Origin: SZUA-592 sp041556555
GTDB lineage: Bacteria; Pseudomonadota; Gammaproteobacteria; Eutrophobiales; Eutrophobiaceae
NCBI GenBank assembly: GCA_041556555.1
Contig: JBFFIE010000004.1
Coordinates: 1-64,000, forward strand
Direction of reading: 5' to 3'
Length of the DNA: 64,000 nt
Shown: positions 8,058-17,131 of the stretch, piece after piece
How positions within the stretch are numbered: position 1 is the stretch's first letter
How the letters are laid out: every line of letters begins with the position of its first letter
The notes under the pieces: model-generated
Databases searched by the model: none
Told to the model about the DNA's origin: nothing
What the model saw: the letters and a program-made list of their open reading frames with translations, nothing else
Position numbers and translations under genes: made by a program

Positions 8058-10163
8058 GTGTCGTCATTAAATAAGAAGGCAGACGGGTTTCGTTTCACCA
8101 TCCGCGTCAAATTATTACTTTTATCCATCGCGATACTCACTTTGCCCTATATCGCTTATGAATACATGAGTGAGATGGAACATCGATTGCGCACTAACCT
8201 TGAATCATCACTCCTTGAATCCGCCAGGGCGATTGCTGCTTCATTACACCAGAGTTATCGACGTTTCCCCGATCGACAGACTGCGGTGGATCCAACATTT
8301 TTTATTCATCAACTGAACACCCCAATACAAACAGATGGTTATCTTGATGACTGGATCCAGTATCTCGACTGGTCTGAAGTCTATCCGCGGGAACTGGGTA
8401 CAAGTACTGAATTCACATATCCTGACGGTTCCTATCGTCTGGTTGCAGGTATTTTTGAAAATACTCTTCATGTTTTATTGCAAATCAATGATGAAAATAT
8501 CATTTATCATCAGCCTGACACTGAGGCAATCATTGACAGTGATCATATAATTCTGGCAGTTGGGGATGATTATGTAGTCAGGCAAAAATATTATTTTGCT
8601 CCCTCGGTCCCGGGCAATTTCAACCCTTTCCAGATTGAGACAGTGCGTGATGACTGGATCGAAAAAAAATTTATTCGTTATAAAACCAATATCGTTGCAA
8701 GCTGGCAACCATTTGATAACGGTTATAACCTCGAAATAGCGTTACCACTAAACCTGTCTCATGATCGCCTGGGAATCGTTGTTGCTGATACAGACTCGAG
8801 TAATGTTCAGTCAAAATTTAAATATACCGGTACGGCTGGAAACGACACTCTTATCAGGCCGGGCAGGGTGATTCTTCCTGACAATCACCTGGAAAACATG
8901 ATTACCCGCCTGCACAGCAGCCCTGGCAGACGAATCTGGTTGCTTGACAGTCGCGGACAGGTATTGGCCAATGCAGGCAATCTCAGGCATGACATTAGCA
9001 AACATCCACTGAACCTGTTTTATAAATTTATTCTGCCGCCTGTGACAGACCGCTTCGAGGATGATCTGGCCGGTGCTTCCAGACTTTACGGCAAGGAAAT
9101 ACAATCGGCCCTGAATGGGAAACCGGAGTCGCGTTGGCGATTATCTCCGGATAAAAAAGCAGTAATCGTCTCTGCCGCCGCACCGGTATGGGTCTTTGAT
9201 GAAATCCGGGGTGTGGTAGTCGCGGAAGAGACAACAAACAACATTCAGTTGTTACAACGTGATGCCCTGGTCGGCCTGGTCAATAAAACCCTGTTATTAT
9301 TCTTCATCATCATCCTGCTGCTTTTGATCTTTGCCAGCCGCCTTTCAATCAGGCTGCAACGTTTGAGTAAGGAAGCCGCAAGTGCAATAGACGAGCATGG
9401 CCGGGTGATCGGTGACATGCCTGTAAGTCATGCCAGCGATGAAATTGGCGATCTTTCACGCAACTATGCCACTATCCTGGAGAGGCTCAAACAGTATAAT
9501 CATTACCTGGAAGGCATGGCAGGGAAACTGTCACATGAATTACGTACACCAATGGCTGTGGTCCAGTCTTCCCTGGATAATATTGATTCGGGTATTGAAG
9601 AAGACAAACAGGTTTATATTCAACGTGCCCGTGATGGCATACAGCGATTAAATCTGCTGGTGACACGCCTGAGTGAGGCCGCCCGACTTGAACAGGCCCT
9701 GCAATCAGCCGGCAAGACTAAAGTTGATATTTGCAAGTTATTGACACAGGCGGTTGAGGGTTATCGTATCGCCTATCCATCCCAGCGTTTTGAATTGACC
9801 TTGCCGGACACAGAACAGGTTATGGACATCGCACCTGATCTGTTCATGCAGATGCTGGATAAGCTGGTTTCGAATGCTGTTGATTTCAGTGAGCCGGATA
9901 CACCGGTTTCGATAGCTTTATCCAGTGATGACTCTGTCAATTCAATCACTGTCAGTAACAGTGGACCATTACTTCCGGAAGACATGAAGGGACAGTTGTT
10001 TGACTCAATGGTCTCTATGCGAGAGAAGCAAAAGAAAGACAGTCCACATCTGGGACTGGGGCTTTATATTGCCCGGATCATTGCCGAGTTCCATCATGCT
10101 GAGATTGTTGCCGAGAACCTTGAGAATGACAGTGGGGTAAGTATCCGCATCGTCTTCAAGTAA
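8058..10163 (+). CDS. pdsS: Proteobacterial dedicated sortase system histidine kinase PdsS
   Basis: A 701-residue membrane sensor kinase with a GTG start. Transmembrane helix 1 is at about 16-35 and helix 2 at about 408-427, leaving a periplasmic sensor region of about 370 residues. The early sensor part contains TDGYLDDWIQYLDW, which resembles the DGxxDDW signature of CBM9/DOMON-like sugar- or heme-binding domains. A HAMP linker (about 430-480) leads to a HisKA domain with His493 in LSHELRTP and an HATPase domain with an N-box (DKLVSNAVDF) and a G-box (HLGLGLYIARI). It converges with the following gene. The sensed signal is unknown. Confidence 0.95.
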   Translation: MSSLNKKADGFRFTIRVKLLLLSIAILTLPYIAYEYMSEMEHRLRTNLESSLLESARAIAASLHQSYRRFPDRQTAVDPTFFIHQLNTPIQTDGYLDDWIQYLDWSEVYPRELGTSTEFTYPDGSYRLVAGIFENTLHVLLQINDENIIYHQPDTEAIIDSDHIILAVGDDYVVRQKYYFAPSVPGNFNPFQIETVRDDWIEKKFIRYKTNIVASWQPFDNGYNLEIALPLNLSHDRLGIVVADTDSSNVQSKFKYTGTAGNDTLIRPGRVILPDNHLENMITRLHSSPGRRIWLLDSRGQVLANAGNLRHDISKHPLNLFYKFILPPVTDRFEDDLAGASRLYGKEIQSALNGKPESRWRLSPDKKAVIVSAAAPVWVFDEIRGVVVAEETTNNIQLLQRDALVGLVNKTLLLFFIIILLLLIFASRLSIRLQRLSKEAASAIDEHGRVIGDMPVSHASDEIGDLSRNYATILERLKQYNHYLEGMAGKLSHELRTPMAVVQSSLDNIDSGIEEDKQVYIQRARDGIQRLNLLVTRLSEAARLEQALQSAGKTKVDICKLLTQAVEGYRIAYPSQRFELTLPDTEQVMDIAPDLFMQMLDKLVSNAVDFSEPDTPVSIALSSDDSVNSITVSNSGPLLPEDMKGQLFDSMVSMREKQKKDSPHLGLGLYIARIIAEFHHAEIVAENLENDSGVSIRIVFK

Positions 10164-10183
10164 ACGCTCCCTGTAAATGGTTT

Positions 10184-10873
10184 TTATTGCCATTCACTCA
10201 GGCGGGCCCGGGCCGGAGAATTTAACGGTCGGGCGATAAGACCATTCTGGGAAATAAGAACCTCATAGGTGGCATCATCTTCCATTGGCAGGTAGGTGGC
10301 ACTGCCAAAGTAGGCATCAACCCAGGCGATCCGGTCATTATATTTTTTTACGAGTGGCCAGATATCCAGGCCCTTGTTTTCAACCAGTGAGTAGACGGTC
10401 CTATCACGTTGCCGCTCATGGTCAATGGACTGATAGCGCCCATGCAGACGTTCAAGCCGGTACATGGCATTCAGGCCGAGGACCCGGGCAGGCGGTTTCC
10501 AGCTCAGGACCCGGGCATCGATTTGCCACTCGTCACCTGAGAGATCATAGACAGCTGTTTCTCCGTTATCCCTGAATTTCAAATCAGCCGAATACTGTTT
10601 CTCCCCCAGCTTATTGAAATGGATGGTAAGTATCGGTTCTTCGTATGTAAGTCTATGATATGTAAGCAAATTCATTGCAACCAGCAGGACCGCGGCTGCC
10701 ACCAATAGCAGACAAATCCCGAGCAGTCCATTAAGGCCTCCCGAGAAGATGCGACGCTGCCAGAGCTGGCGCAAACCGAGGAATAACAGCAACACGCCCA
10801 GCAGCCCGGTCAGAACCACGATGGCAAGACTGATCAAATTCAGTTCCGAGATTAATTGTGTTAATTGATTCAT
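10184..10873 (-). CDS. Two-helix membrane protein of unknown function with periplasmic domain
   Basis: A 229-residue protein. Two transmembrane helices (about 14-34 and 46-67) are joined by a short basic loop and followed by a soluble domain of about 160 residues rich in beta strands (ILTIHFNKLGEKQYSADLKF; GDEWQIDARVLSW). Similar proteins are sometimes labelled cation/multidrug efflux pump, but nothing here supports transport, and the single-domain architecture argues against it. It sits alone between pdsS (convergent, 20 bp) and the divergent CNB-rhodanese gene. Whether it belongs to the sortase system is unclear. Confidence 0.7.
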   Translation of the reverse strand: MNQLTQLISELNLISLAIVVLTGLLGVLLLFLGLRQLWQRRIFSGGLNGLLGICLLLVAAAVLLVAMNLLTYHRLTYEEPILTIHFNKLGEKQYSADLKFRDNGETAVYDLSGDEWQIDARVLSWKPPARVLGLNAMYRLERLHGRYQSIDHERQRDRTVYSLVENKGLDIWPLVKKYNDRIAWVDAYFGSATYLPMEDDATYEVLISQNGLIARPLNSPARARLSEWQ

Positions 10874-10988
10874 AGACTTACGGGTATGCTATCCCTCACC
10901 AAATCTATATAATCTAAAGCTTTGGTTCATTCCTTTAAGAGACTGTTTCAGAGTGTACATTAATCATCCCGGGAACGGGATATAAGTC

Positions 10989-13577
10989 ATGATATTCAAT
11001 AAAGAACAGGACAAGGCTCCATACAAGGAGAAGATCAAGTCGCTGGTGCCGTTCGATGAAATATCTCCCCAGGCACAGAACGAGATCGTCCAGATAGGCA
11101 AGATCTTCAAGTTCAAGAATAAGGATATTGTCTTCAAACAAGGGGACCATGACAATTACGCCTTTTACCTGCTGGAAGGCAAGATTGATTTAATGGCGGG
11201 CAGGGATGTGAAAAGTACCATCGTCGGTGGTACAGACAGCGCCCGTTATGCGATGGCCCGCCTCCTGCCACGCCAGTTCACTGCCAGGGCCAAAGTGGAT
11301 TCCATGGTTCTGCAACTGGACAAGGCTGCAGTTGACCGAATCCTGGTTGCCGACAAATCTGAAGAAGGTGATATCACCACCAGTCGGCACTTTGTTGTTA
11401 ACGAAATCGATCAGGATGATACCGTTGACTGGATGACCAAGATGTTGCAATCGGAAATCTTCAGCCAGTTACCTACCGCCAATATTCAACAACTGTTTGT
11501 CATGCTCGAACCCATTGACTACAAGGCCGGGGATACGGTCATCAAGCAAGGAGAACCGGGAGACAGTTACTACATCGTCCAGGAAGGTCATTGTGAAATT
11601 TCCCGCGCCCCTTCAGAAGGTGCGAAACCGATCAAGCTGGCGGAACTTAAAGAGGGCGACAGTTTCGGGGAAGAGGCCTTGCTGACAGATGGAATCAGAA
11701 ATGCCTCTGTCACCATGTTGACCGATGGCACCTTGATGAAACTTAGCAAGGAAAATTTCATTACTCTGGTCACATTACCATCCCTGAACGAAATAAGCTT
11801 TGAGCAGGGTAAATCTCTGGTTGATGGTGGTGCCGCGGTCTGGCTGGATGTGCGCTTCAAGGATGAATATGAGGAGTCGAACATCAAGGGCAGCATCAAT
11901 ATTCCGTTCAACCTGCTAAGGGCAAAACTCGATGGCCTTGACCGGGACAAGCATTATCTTGTCTGCTGTGATTCCGGTGGTCGCAGCTCGGCTGCGGTAT
12001 TTACCATGATTAGCAATGGCTTTAAGGCCAGTGTCCTGAAAGGCGGGTTGTCGACATCAGATGTCGAAAGCAGCGGAGTAAACCTGCGGCCGAAACAGAA
12101 AGCGGAAGCCGAGAAAAAACCGGAAGCCAAGCCTGTACCCAGGAAAGACGACAGTGAGGGTGTAAATCTCAGGCCGAGGGTAAAAGCGGAAGCGGGGCAA
12201 AAAGCAAAGCCTGAAACCAAGGAACCCGGGCCCGAGGCCGAATCCAAGCCGGAAGCGAAACCCAAGGCGGAAGCGAAACCCAAGGCGGAAGCGAAATCAG
12301 AGCCGGTGCAAGATCAGGAATTGGAAACCGAGGACGATGATCCCAGCATTCGCTCAGCTGCGCTTGATGCGGACATGACCCTGAATGATATCAGACTGGA
12401 ACGCACCAGTAACAAGCTGTCCGAGGCGAAGGATGATGAAGATACTACCGAGATAAGGGAGAAGAAAAAGCAACTCGAAGAGGAACGTAAGCAACTTGCC
12501 GAAGCGAAGAAAGCAGCCGAGGAAGAAACCAGAAAATTCAGGGAAGAAGAAGCACGGAAGATTGAAAAACTGAAAGAAGAGACCGAAAAGCGCCTGGCAG
12601 AAGAAAAGAAGAAACTGGAGGAAATCTATACCAAGAATACCCGGGAAATGGAGAAGCTCCTGAAATTGAAGGAGCAGGCAGAGGAGCAGCTGCGCAAGGA
12701 GCGCGAAAAAATAGAGAAAGAAGCCGAGGAAGCCAGGATAAAACTAGAGAGTGCCGATGAAGTCAAACGCAAGCTTGAAGAATCACGCAAGGCCCTGGAA
12801 GAGGAATCTGCCAGGAAGCGCGAAGAACAATCCAAGATGGAACAGGAAATCCAGACCAAGGCAATGGCTACGCTGGAAGCCGAAAGACGAAAACTGGCCG
12901 AAGAATTCATGAAGGCCAATAACGAGATTGACCAGGCCAACAAGGAAAATACTGCTGCTGAGGCGGCACGTAAGGCGGCATCTGAAGAAGCAAAGAAAAT
13001 CATAGAAGAGTATAAAAAACAGTTTGAAAAGGAACGAGCAAAGGAACGGGCACGGCTAGAACAGGAAAGAAAACAACTGAAGCTGGAATCCGGCAAGATC
13101 AAACAAACGCTGAGTGAGATAGATAAAACCAGAAAAGAGGCCGAAGCAGCCAAGGCTGCAGCAGCCCTCGAGGCACAGAAACTTCGGGCCGCCCAGGCGG
13201 ATTCCCTTGATGATAAGGCCAGAGAGGAAGCAGCTGAAGCGTTGCGGATGGCTGAGCACAAGTTGCTACAGGCCGAGAAGAACCTTGAAAGTGTCCATCA
13301 GGTCAAGGTGAATCTCGAAACTACAGCAGAAATTAAACGCAGGGAAATGGAGGTGCAGTCAGCCAAGCATGACATACTGGATCAGCAGGTGGCAGCAGAT
13401 CTTGCCTCCTTTAAAGAAGAGCAATTGCTGGAAGAGGCGAAACAAACGAGAGTCATGTCACACTCTGAACACGTCAGGCGAATCAAGGAGAAAGCCGAGG
13501 CTGCGAAGAGGGCCGCAAAAAACGCAACAAATAATCTTTTCGAAGATATTCAATCCCAACTGGGTAAAAAAGACTAA
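10989..13577 (+). CDS. Double cyclic-nucleotide-binding, rhodanese and coiled-coil protein
   Basis: An 862-residue cytoplasmic multidomain protein. CNB domain 1 (about 20-130) has a degenerate phosphate cassette. CNB domain 2 (about 168-265) keeps the FGEEALL...IRNASV cassette with its arginine, so it may bind cAMP or cGMP. A rhodanese domain (about 267-356) has the active-site loop CDSGGRSS (Cys327). Then come low-complexity Lys/Glu/Ala/Pro repeats (about 360-450, with two GVNLRP elements) and a very long charged coiled coil (about 480-830). No DNA-binding domain is seen. A Fae homologue starts 55 bp downstream. Function is not known; sensing a nucleotide and a sulfur or oxidant signal and passing it to a filament-like scaffold is inference. 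Confidence 0.85.
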   Translation: MIFNKEQDKAPYKEKIKSLVPFDEISPQAQNEIVQIGKIFKFKNKDIVFKQGDHDNYAFYLLEGKIDLMAGRDVKSTIVGGTDSARYAMARLLPRQFTARAKVDSMVLQLDKAAVDRILVADKSEEGDITTSRHFVVNEIDQDDTVDWMTKMLQSEIFSQLPTANIQQLFVMLEPIDYKAGDTVIKQGEPGDSYYIVQEGHCEISRAPSEGAKPIKLAELKEGDSFGEEALLTDGIRNASVTMLTDGTLMKLSKENFITLVTLPSLNEISFEQGKSLVDGGAAVWLDVRFKDEYEESNIKGSINIPFNLLRAKLDGLDRDKHYLVCCDSGGRSSAAVFTMISNGFKASVLKGGLSTSDVESSGVNLRPKQKAEAEKKPEAKPVPRKDDSEGVNLRPRVKAEAGQKAKPETKEPGPEAESKPEAKPKAEAKPKAEAKSEPVQDQELETEDDDPSIRSAALDADMTLNDIRLERTSNKLSEAKDDEDTTEIREKKKQLEEERKQLAEAKKAAEEETRKFREEEARKIEKLKEETEKRLAEEKKKLEEIYTKNTREMEKLLKLKEQAEEQLRKEREKIEKEAEEARIKLESADEVKRKLEESRKALEEESARKREEQSKMEQEIQTKAMATLEAERRKLAEEFMKANNEIDQANKENTAAEAARKAASEEAKKIIEEYKKQFEKERAKERARLEQERKQLKLESGKIKQTLSEIDKTRKEAEAAKAAAALEAQKLRAAQADSLDDKAREEAAEALRMAEHKLLQAEKNLESVHQVKVNLETTAEIKRREMEVQSAKHDILDQQVAADLASFKEEQLLEEAKQTRVMSHSEHVRRIKEKAEAAKRAAKNATNNLFEDIQSQLGKKD

Positions 13578-13632
13578 TCATTTGTCAGGTTTACCCATCT
13601 TTTTTTTATAAAGCAAATATCAGGAGTAAATA

Positions 13633-14181
13633 ATGAGTAAACGTATTGTTATGCGTGTAGGCGAGGCATTGGTTGCAGGAGGACCTCCGGGGACAGCGGC
13701 CGAGCCGGAAATAATCATAGGCGAACTGGACGGGCCGGTCGGTACGGCTTTTGCCACATTATTGGGTGACCAGGTCAAGGGACATTCACGCGTATTGGCG
13801 ATTATGAACACCGATATCATGGTCAAGCCGGCTACCTTGATGGTTAGCAAGGTGACTGTTAACAAGGAGCGTTATACCAATATTCTTATGGGAACAGTAC
13901 AGGGAGCAATATCCAACGGTGTTCTGGATGCAGTAAGAGAAGGTATTATCCCTAAATCGAAAACGAATGATCTCGGGATCATAATCTCGGTCTGGTTAAA
14001 CCCGATGGTTGCCGATGCAGAAGAGCTTGATCACAAAATCCTGTTTGATATTCATCGGAAAGCTACTTTCAATGCTATAGAGAAGGCCATGAATAATGAA
14101 CCGGACATTGACTGGTTACTGGAAAACCAGGAAGAAATTGTCCACAAATACTACCAGATGGGGCTTGATGGAAAGATTTAG
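13633..14181 (+). CDS. Formaldehyde-activating enzyme (Fae) family homologue lacking the active-site histidine
   Basis: A 182-residue protein clearly related to Fae, which condenses formaldehyde with tetrahydromethanopterin. Shared landmarks are VGEALV near the N-terminus, KPATLMVSKVTVN, and DAVREGIIP followed by a DLGIIISVW core. In canonical Fae the segment after GEALV reads NEVAHID and contains the histidine proposed as general acid/base. Here the aligned segment is GTAAEPE, with no histidine. It is therefore probably a Fae-like protein with another role. AGGAG lies 7 bases before the ATG. It follows the CNB-rhodanese gene and its stop overlaps yajQ's stop on the other strand by 4 bp. Confidence 0.85.
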   Translation: MSKRIVMRVGEALVAGGPPGTAAEPEIIIGELDGPVGTAFATLLGDQVKGHSRVLAIMNTDIMVKPATLMVSKVTVNKERYTNILMGTVQGAISNGVLDAVREGIIPKSKTNDLGIIISVWLNPMVADAEELDHKILFDIHRKATFNAIEKAMNNEPDIDWLLENQEEIVHKYYQMGLDGKI

Positions 14182-14660
14182 TCCCTGAAGTTGGTGAATT
14201 GCAGCGGGAAATCCAGCTTGCTGTTTTTAAGCATCTGGATTACCTCCTGCAAATCGTCGCGCTTTTTACCTGTGACCCGCACCTGTTCTCCCTGGATTGA
14301 TGACTGAACCTTGAGTTTGGTATCTTTTACCAGCTTTACCAGTTTCTTTGCCAGTTCCTTATCAATCCCCTGACGGACAGTAATGGCCTTCTTGGCCTCG
14401 TTAATATTTTCTGTAACCTCACCCTTTTCGAGGCATTTAATATCTATACCACGTTTTGACATTTTCGTGGTTAGAATGTCTTCAATTTGTTTTATCTGGA
14501 ATTCGGCAGGTGCCACCAAGGTGATGATGTTTTCCTTCAGTTCCACCCTTGAATTCGTACCCTTGAAATCAAATCGGTTGGTAATTTCCCGGTTGGCCTG
14601 GTCAATTGAATTACTGAGTTCATGCATATCGATCTCGGATACGATGTCGAATGAGGGCAT
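14178..14660 (-). CDS. yajQ: YajQ family cyclic di-GMP-binding protein
   Basis: A 160-residue cytoplasmic protein of the UPF0234/YajQ family: two ferredoxin-like halves, N-terminal MPSFDIVSEIDMHEL and C-terminal FPLQFTNFRD, both diagnostic. Family members bind c-di-GMP (shown in Xanthomonas and Pseudomonas) and act with transcription factors in virulence and stress responses. It ends the minus-strand run endA-like, apbE, DUF3301, yajQ, 19 bp after the DUF3301 gene. The window also encodes a GGDEF enzyme and an EAL enzyme. Confidence 0.96.
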   Translation of the reverse strand: MPSFDIVSEIDMHELSNSIDQANREITNRFDFKGTNSRVELKENIITLVAPAEFQIKQIEDILTTKMSKRGIDIKCLEKGEVTENINEAKKAITVRQGIDKELAKKLVKLVKDTKLKVQSSIQGEQVRVTGKKRDDLQEVIQMLKNSKLDFPLQFTNFRD

Positions 14661-14679
14661 TTCAGACTCCTGTAGGCTA

Positions 14680-15021
14680 CTAATGTGAATGTGAAGTTTT
14701 GTCTATGATGATTTTACCGTCAGGCTGTTCTACTTCAACGTACTGTAAATCAAGCCCATGTAATACCATGTAGCCATTATAACGATCCAGTCCGTCGCAG
14801 CTGGTTTCAAATCGGTAGCGCCTGATTAGCATGAAATCACGGTTTGCTGTCATGCCAAGTCGAATTCCTGACAGGGAGACTGTCTGATCAAGCAATTGCA
14901 TATCAAGATCTCTGCATACGGACTTGCATTGCCTGATGGCATACTCACGACCTTTCAGGCTGATTTGCCAGTACCAGACAGCCAGGGCCAGCAGCAACAG
15001 GACAGGTATGGCTTTCATCAT
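14680..15021 (-). CDS. DUF3301 family membrane-anchored protein
   Basis: A 113-residue protein with one N-terminal transmembrane anchor (MMKAIPVLLLLALAVWYWQI) and a small soluble domain. The domain contains AIRQCKSVCRDLDMQLLDQT, LSGIRLGM and RRYRFETSCDGLDRYNG, the conserved features of DUF3301. Three cysteines outside the anchor suggest a disulfide or metal site, which would fit periplasmic exposure. It lies 8 bp after apbE in the same operon. The function of the family is unknown. Confidence 0.8.
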   Translation of the reverse strand: MMKAIPVLLLLALAVWYWQISLKGREYAIRQCKSVCRDLDMQLLDQTVSLSGIRLGMTANRDFMLIRRYRFETSCDGLDRYNGYMVLHGLDLQYVEVEQPDGKIIIDKTSHSH

Positions 15022-15029
15022 GTATTGAC

Positions 15030-16085
15030 TTAATGGGTTGCTACGAGATGCTCTTTGAAATGATTGTTCATGATTTCAAGATGCTTGCCGTCCATGGTTT
15101 TGCTGACCATAAGAACCGGCAGGGTCAGTTCTTCCGCCTTGAGCTTGGCTTTCTCGGTACCCATGACCAGAAGTGCGGTTGCCCAGGCATCCGCTATCAT
15201 GGCACTCTCATGGAGTACGCTGACCGACTCCAGCAGATGGTCGACCGGATAGCCAGTTTGTGGATCAATGGTATGACTATAACGCTTTCCTTCAAGGTCA
15301 TAGTAATTCCGGTAATTACCGGAAGTGGCCATGGCCAGATTCTCAAGACCGATGATTCTGTGGATCGTGCGTTTTGTGTAGTCTGGTCTTTCGACGCCAA
15401 TTTGCCATTTGTTTCCTGCCTGGTTGCGACCGGAGACCTTAACCTCACCACCAATCTCGACCAGATGATCAGCCAGTTGGTACTTAGCCAAGAGCAAACT
15501 TGATACCCTATCTACCGCGTATCCCTTGGCTATTCCGGATAGATCGATATAGACGGAATCTGCGGATTTCTTGATGGCCTGCGTTTTCTTGTCCAGGGCA
15601 AATCGTTCAAATCCAGTCGTTTCAAGCAATTTATTGATCCTGCTGGCAGGAGGCGGTTTGATTGGCCGTTCTGCGGGGCCGAATCCCCAGAGGTTTACCA
15701 GAGGTCCCACTGTTACATCGAATGACCCATTGCTTCTTCTGCCGATTCCCCTTGCGGCCTCTAACACAGAAAATAAATCGTTCGATACCGGAATCCATAT
15801 ATCAGCAGCCGACTGGTTTATTCTGGACAACTCTGAATCATCCATATAGGTCGACATGCTGCGATTGATCGATTCGAGAATCTTGTCGATATCACCCCTG
15901 ATTGCTTTTTCCTGCGGTTTATCGTCATAAATAATCTTGACGTTATAACTTGTCCCCATGGTAAGGCCGGTGAGCGTGAGAAAATCTTTCTCACCTGTTT
16001 TTTTTCCGCAAGCAATAATAACAAACGAGAGGCCCAGGATTATCAGGCAGGTATTTACAAATAAACGATCCCTGTGTATTGTCAT
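15030..16085 (-). CDS. apbE: FAD:protein FMN transferase ApbE (lipoprotein)
   Basis: A 351-residue periplasmic flavin transferase that attaches FMN to a threonine of target proteins such as RnfG, RnfD, NqrB and NqrC. The N-terminus is a lipoprotein signal with the lipobox IIAC (Cys26). Core motifs are LTGLTMGTSYNVK, DLSGIAKGYAVDRV, ATSGNYRNYYDLEGKRYSH followed by IDPQTGYP, and the metal-binding ADAWATALLVMG near the C-terminus. Its ATG overlaps the stop of the endonuclease I gene (ATGA). The Rnf cluster about 6 kb downstream carries both flavinylation motifs and is the likely client. Confidence 0.96.
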   Translation of the reverse strand: MTIHRDRLFVNTCLIILGLSFVIIACGKKTGEKDFLTLTGLTMGTSYNVKIIYDDKPQEKAIRGDIDKILESINRSMSTYMDDSELSRINQSAADIWIPVSNDLFSVLEAARGIGRRSNGSFDVTVGPLVNLWGFGPAERPIKPPPASRINKLLETTGFERFALDKKTQAIKKSADSVYIDLSGIAKGYAVDRVSSLLLAKYQLADHLVEIGGEVKVSGRNQAGNKWQIGVERPDYTKRTIHRIIGLENLAMATSGNYRNYYDLEGKRYSHTIDPQTGYPVDHLLESVSVLHESAMIADAWATALLVMGTEKAKLKAEELTLPVLMVSKTMDGKHLEIMNNHFKEHLVATH

Positions 16086-16738
16086 TTTAATGTTGTAACC
16101 AGTGAAGGTTTATCAATATAGGGATTACGCCGGCCCTGTAGTTTCTGGATCTTTTCATTGCGCCTGATCTCCTGCTTGCTGGGCGGGTCTGCCAGATTCC
16201 ATGTCTTGAGGATTTCAATTGTCTGTTCTGGAACCGGCAGATTGTATGTATTATGCATATAGAATATTGCACGGGCTATATTGCCCCTGGCAACCGGCCT
16301 GGGTTCAACAACACCTTTTTTACGCTCGAGATCACAATTTTCAAAGCGCCAGTACTCTCCCTCGATAATGCCGTATTCACTGTCATACAAGGCATTGCTT
16401 GCGTCAATCCACACAGGATAAAGATTATGCAGATCAGATTCCATGATCCTGAAGTCGGGATTATTCTCATAGCATTGTTGACGACTGTGGCAACCGAGTG
16501 CCTGGACCATACGATTACTGGTATAAATATGTTCAATCGATACTGTCATTCCGGATATGGTCAGCGAAGGAATTGATGCAAGTCGTAATCCACAATACAA
16601 AGTCCAACCATGACCGTCATAGAGTTCATTCCAGAAAACCTTTAATGCGACTTCATCATAATCATAAGGATTAACTGGATCAGCAACTGCAAGCTGCATG
16701 ATTAATAGAAAAAAGCCTGAACAAAATCGGAATTTCAT
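16082..16738 (-). CDS. Secreted endonuclease I (EndA/Vvn-type)
   Basis: A 218-residue exported nuclease of the endonuclease I family, with a beta-beta-alpha-metal fold that degrades DNA and RNA in the periplasm or outside. The ATG at 16738 is chosen because it starts a clear signal peptide (MKFRFCSGFFLLIMQLAVA); an earlier in-frame start at 16798 adds an unconserved tail. The catalytic region reads SIEHIYTSNRM, and later ESDLHNLYPV with the metal-binding Asn. Cysteines near LGCHSRQQCYEN likely form disulfides. It heads the operon with apbE, DUF3301 and yajQ. The Shine-Dalgarno is weak. Confidence 0.9.
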   Translation of the reverse strand: MKFRFCSGFFLLIMQLAVADPVNPYDYDEVALKVFWNELYDGHGWTLYCGLRLASIPSLTISGMTVSIEHIYTSNRMVQALGCHSRQQCYENNPDFRIMESDLHNLYPVWIDASNALYDSEYGIIEGEYWRFENCDLERKKGVVEPRPVARGNIARAIFYMHNTYNLPVPEQTIEILKTWNLADPPSKQEIRRNEKIQKLQGRRNPYIDKPSLVTTLK

Positions 16739-16768
16739 GAAAACTATTATGAATTCTTGGTCATCCGG

Positions 16769-16784
16769 TTGGCGGAGAGGGAGG
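16769..16784 (-). repeat. Second copy of the tRNA-Ser 3' end (16 bp)
   Basis: The sequence TTGGCGGAGAGGGAGG is identical to 16916-16931, the acceptor 3' end of the tRNA-Ser gene plus one flanking base, 147 bp away in the same orientation. A short way on, GGCACCT (about 16824-16830) recalls the tRNA 5' part. It may be a degenerate tRNA remnant or the left half of an old integration repeat. No integrase is nearby. Confidence 0.5.
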
Positions 16785-16916
16785 CCGTTCACGTCCATCC
16801 ATGGACTTCACGGCACCTGCACTTCAATGTGCTACGGGATTCTTGCACACTCTCCTCGGGTTCGAATCTAATCAAAAAATATACCAATGATAATGTGTAC
16901 ATCTCCATCGGTATTT

Positions 16917-17006
<90 letters not shown>

Positions 17007-17131
17007 TTATATGAGTACTATTCGGGGTCTGTATTATAATCATTTCACAGAGAATTATCAGTGTAGCAGAAGGGAACAATACACAAGAACACAATAAGTG
17101 CTTTGTTTAGCTGTTTGGTATTGCCTGATAT

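Noticed and set aside
12243..12298. Tandem 18-bp DNA repeats
   Set aside because: They encode the Lys-Ala-Glu/Pro repeats of the linker in the CNB-rhodanese protein and need no other explanation.
12626..13261. Long minus-strand open frame (211 codons) rich in Ser, Ala and Leu
   Set aside because: It is the antisense shadow of the Glu/Lys/Ala coiled coil of the CNB-rhodanese protein, with no start signal or family.
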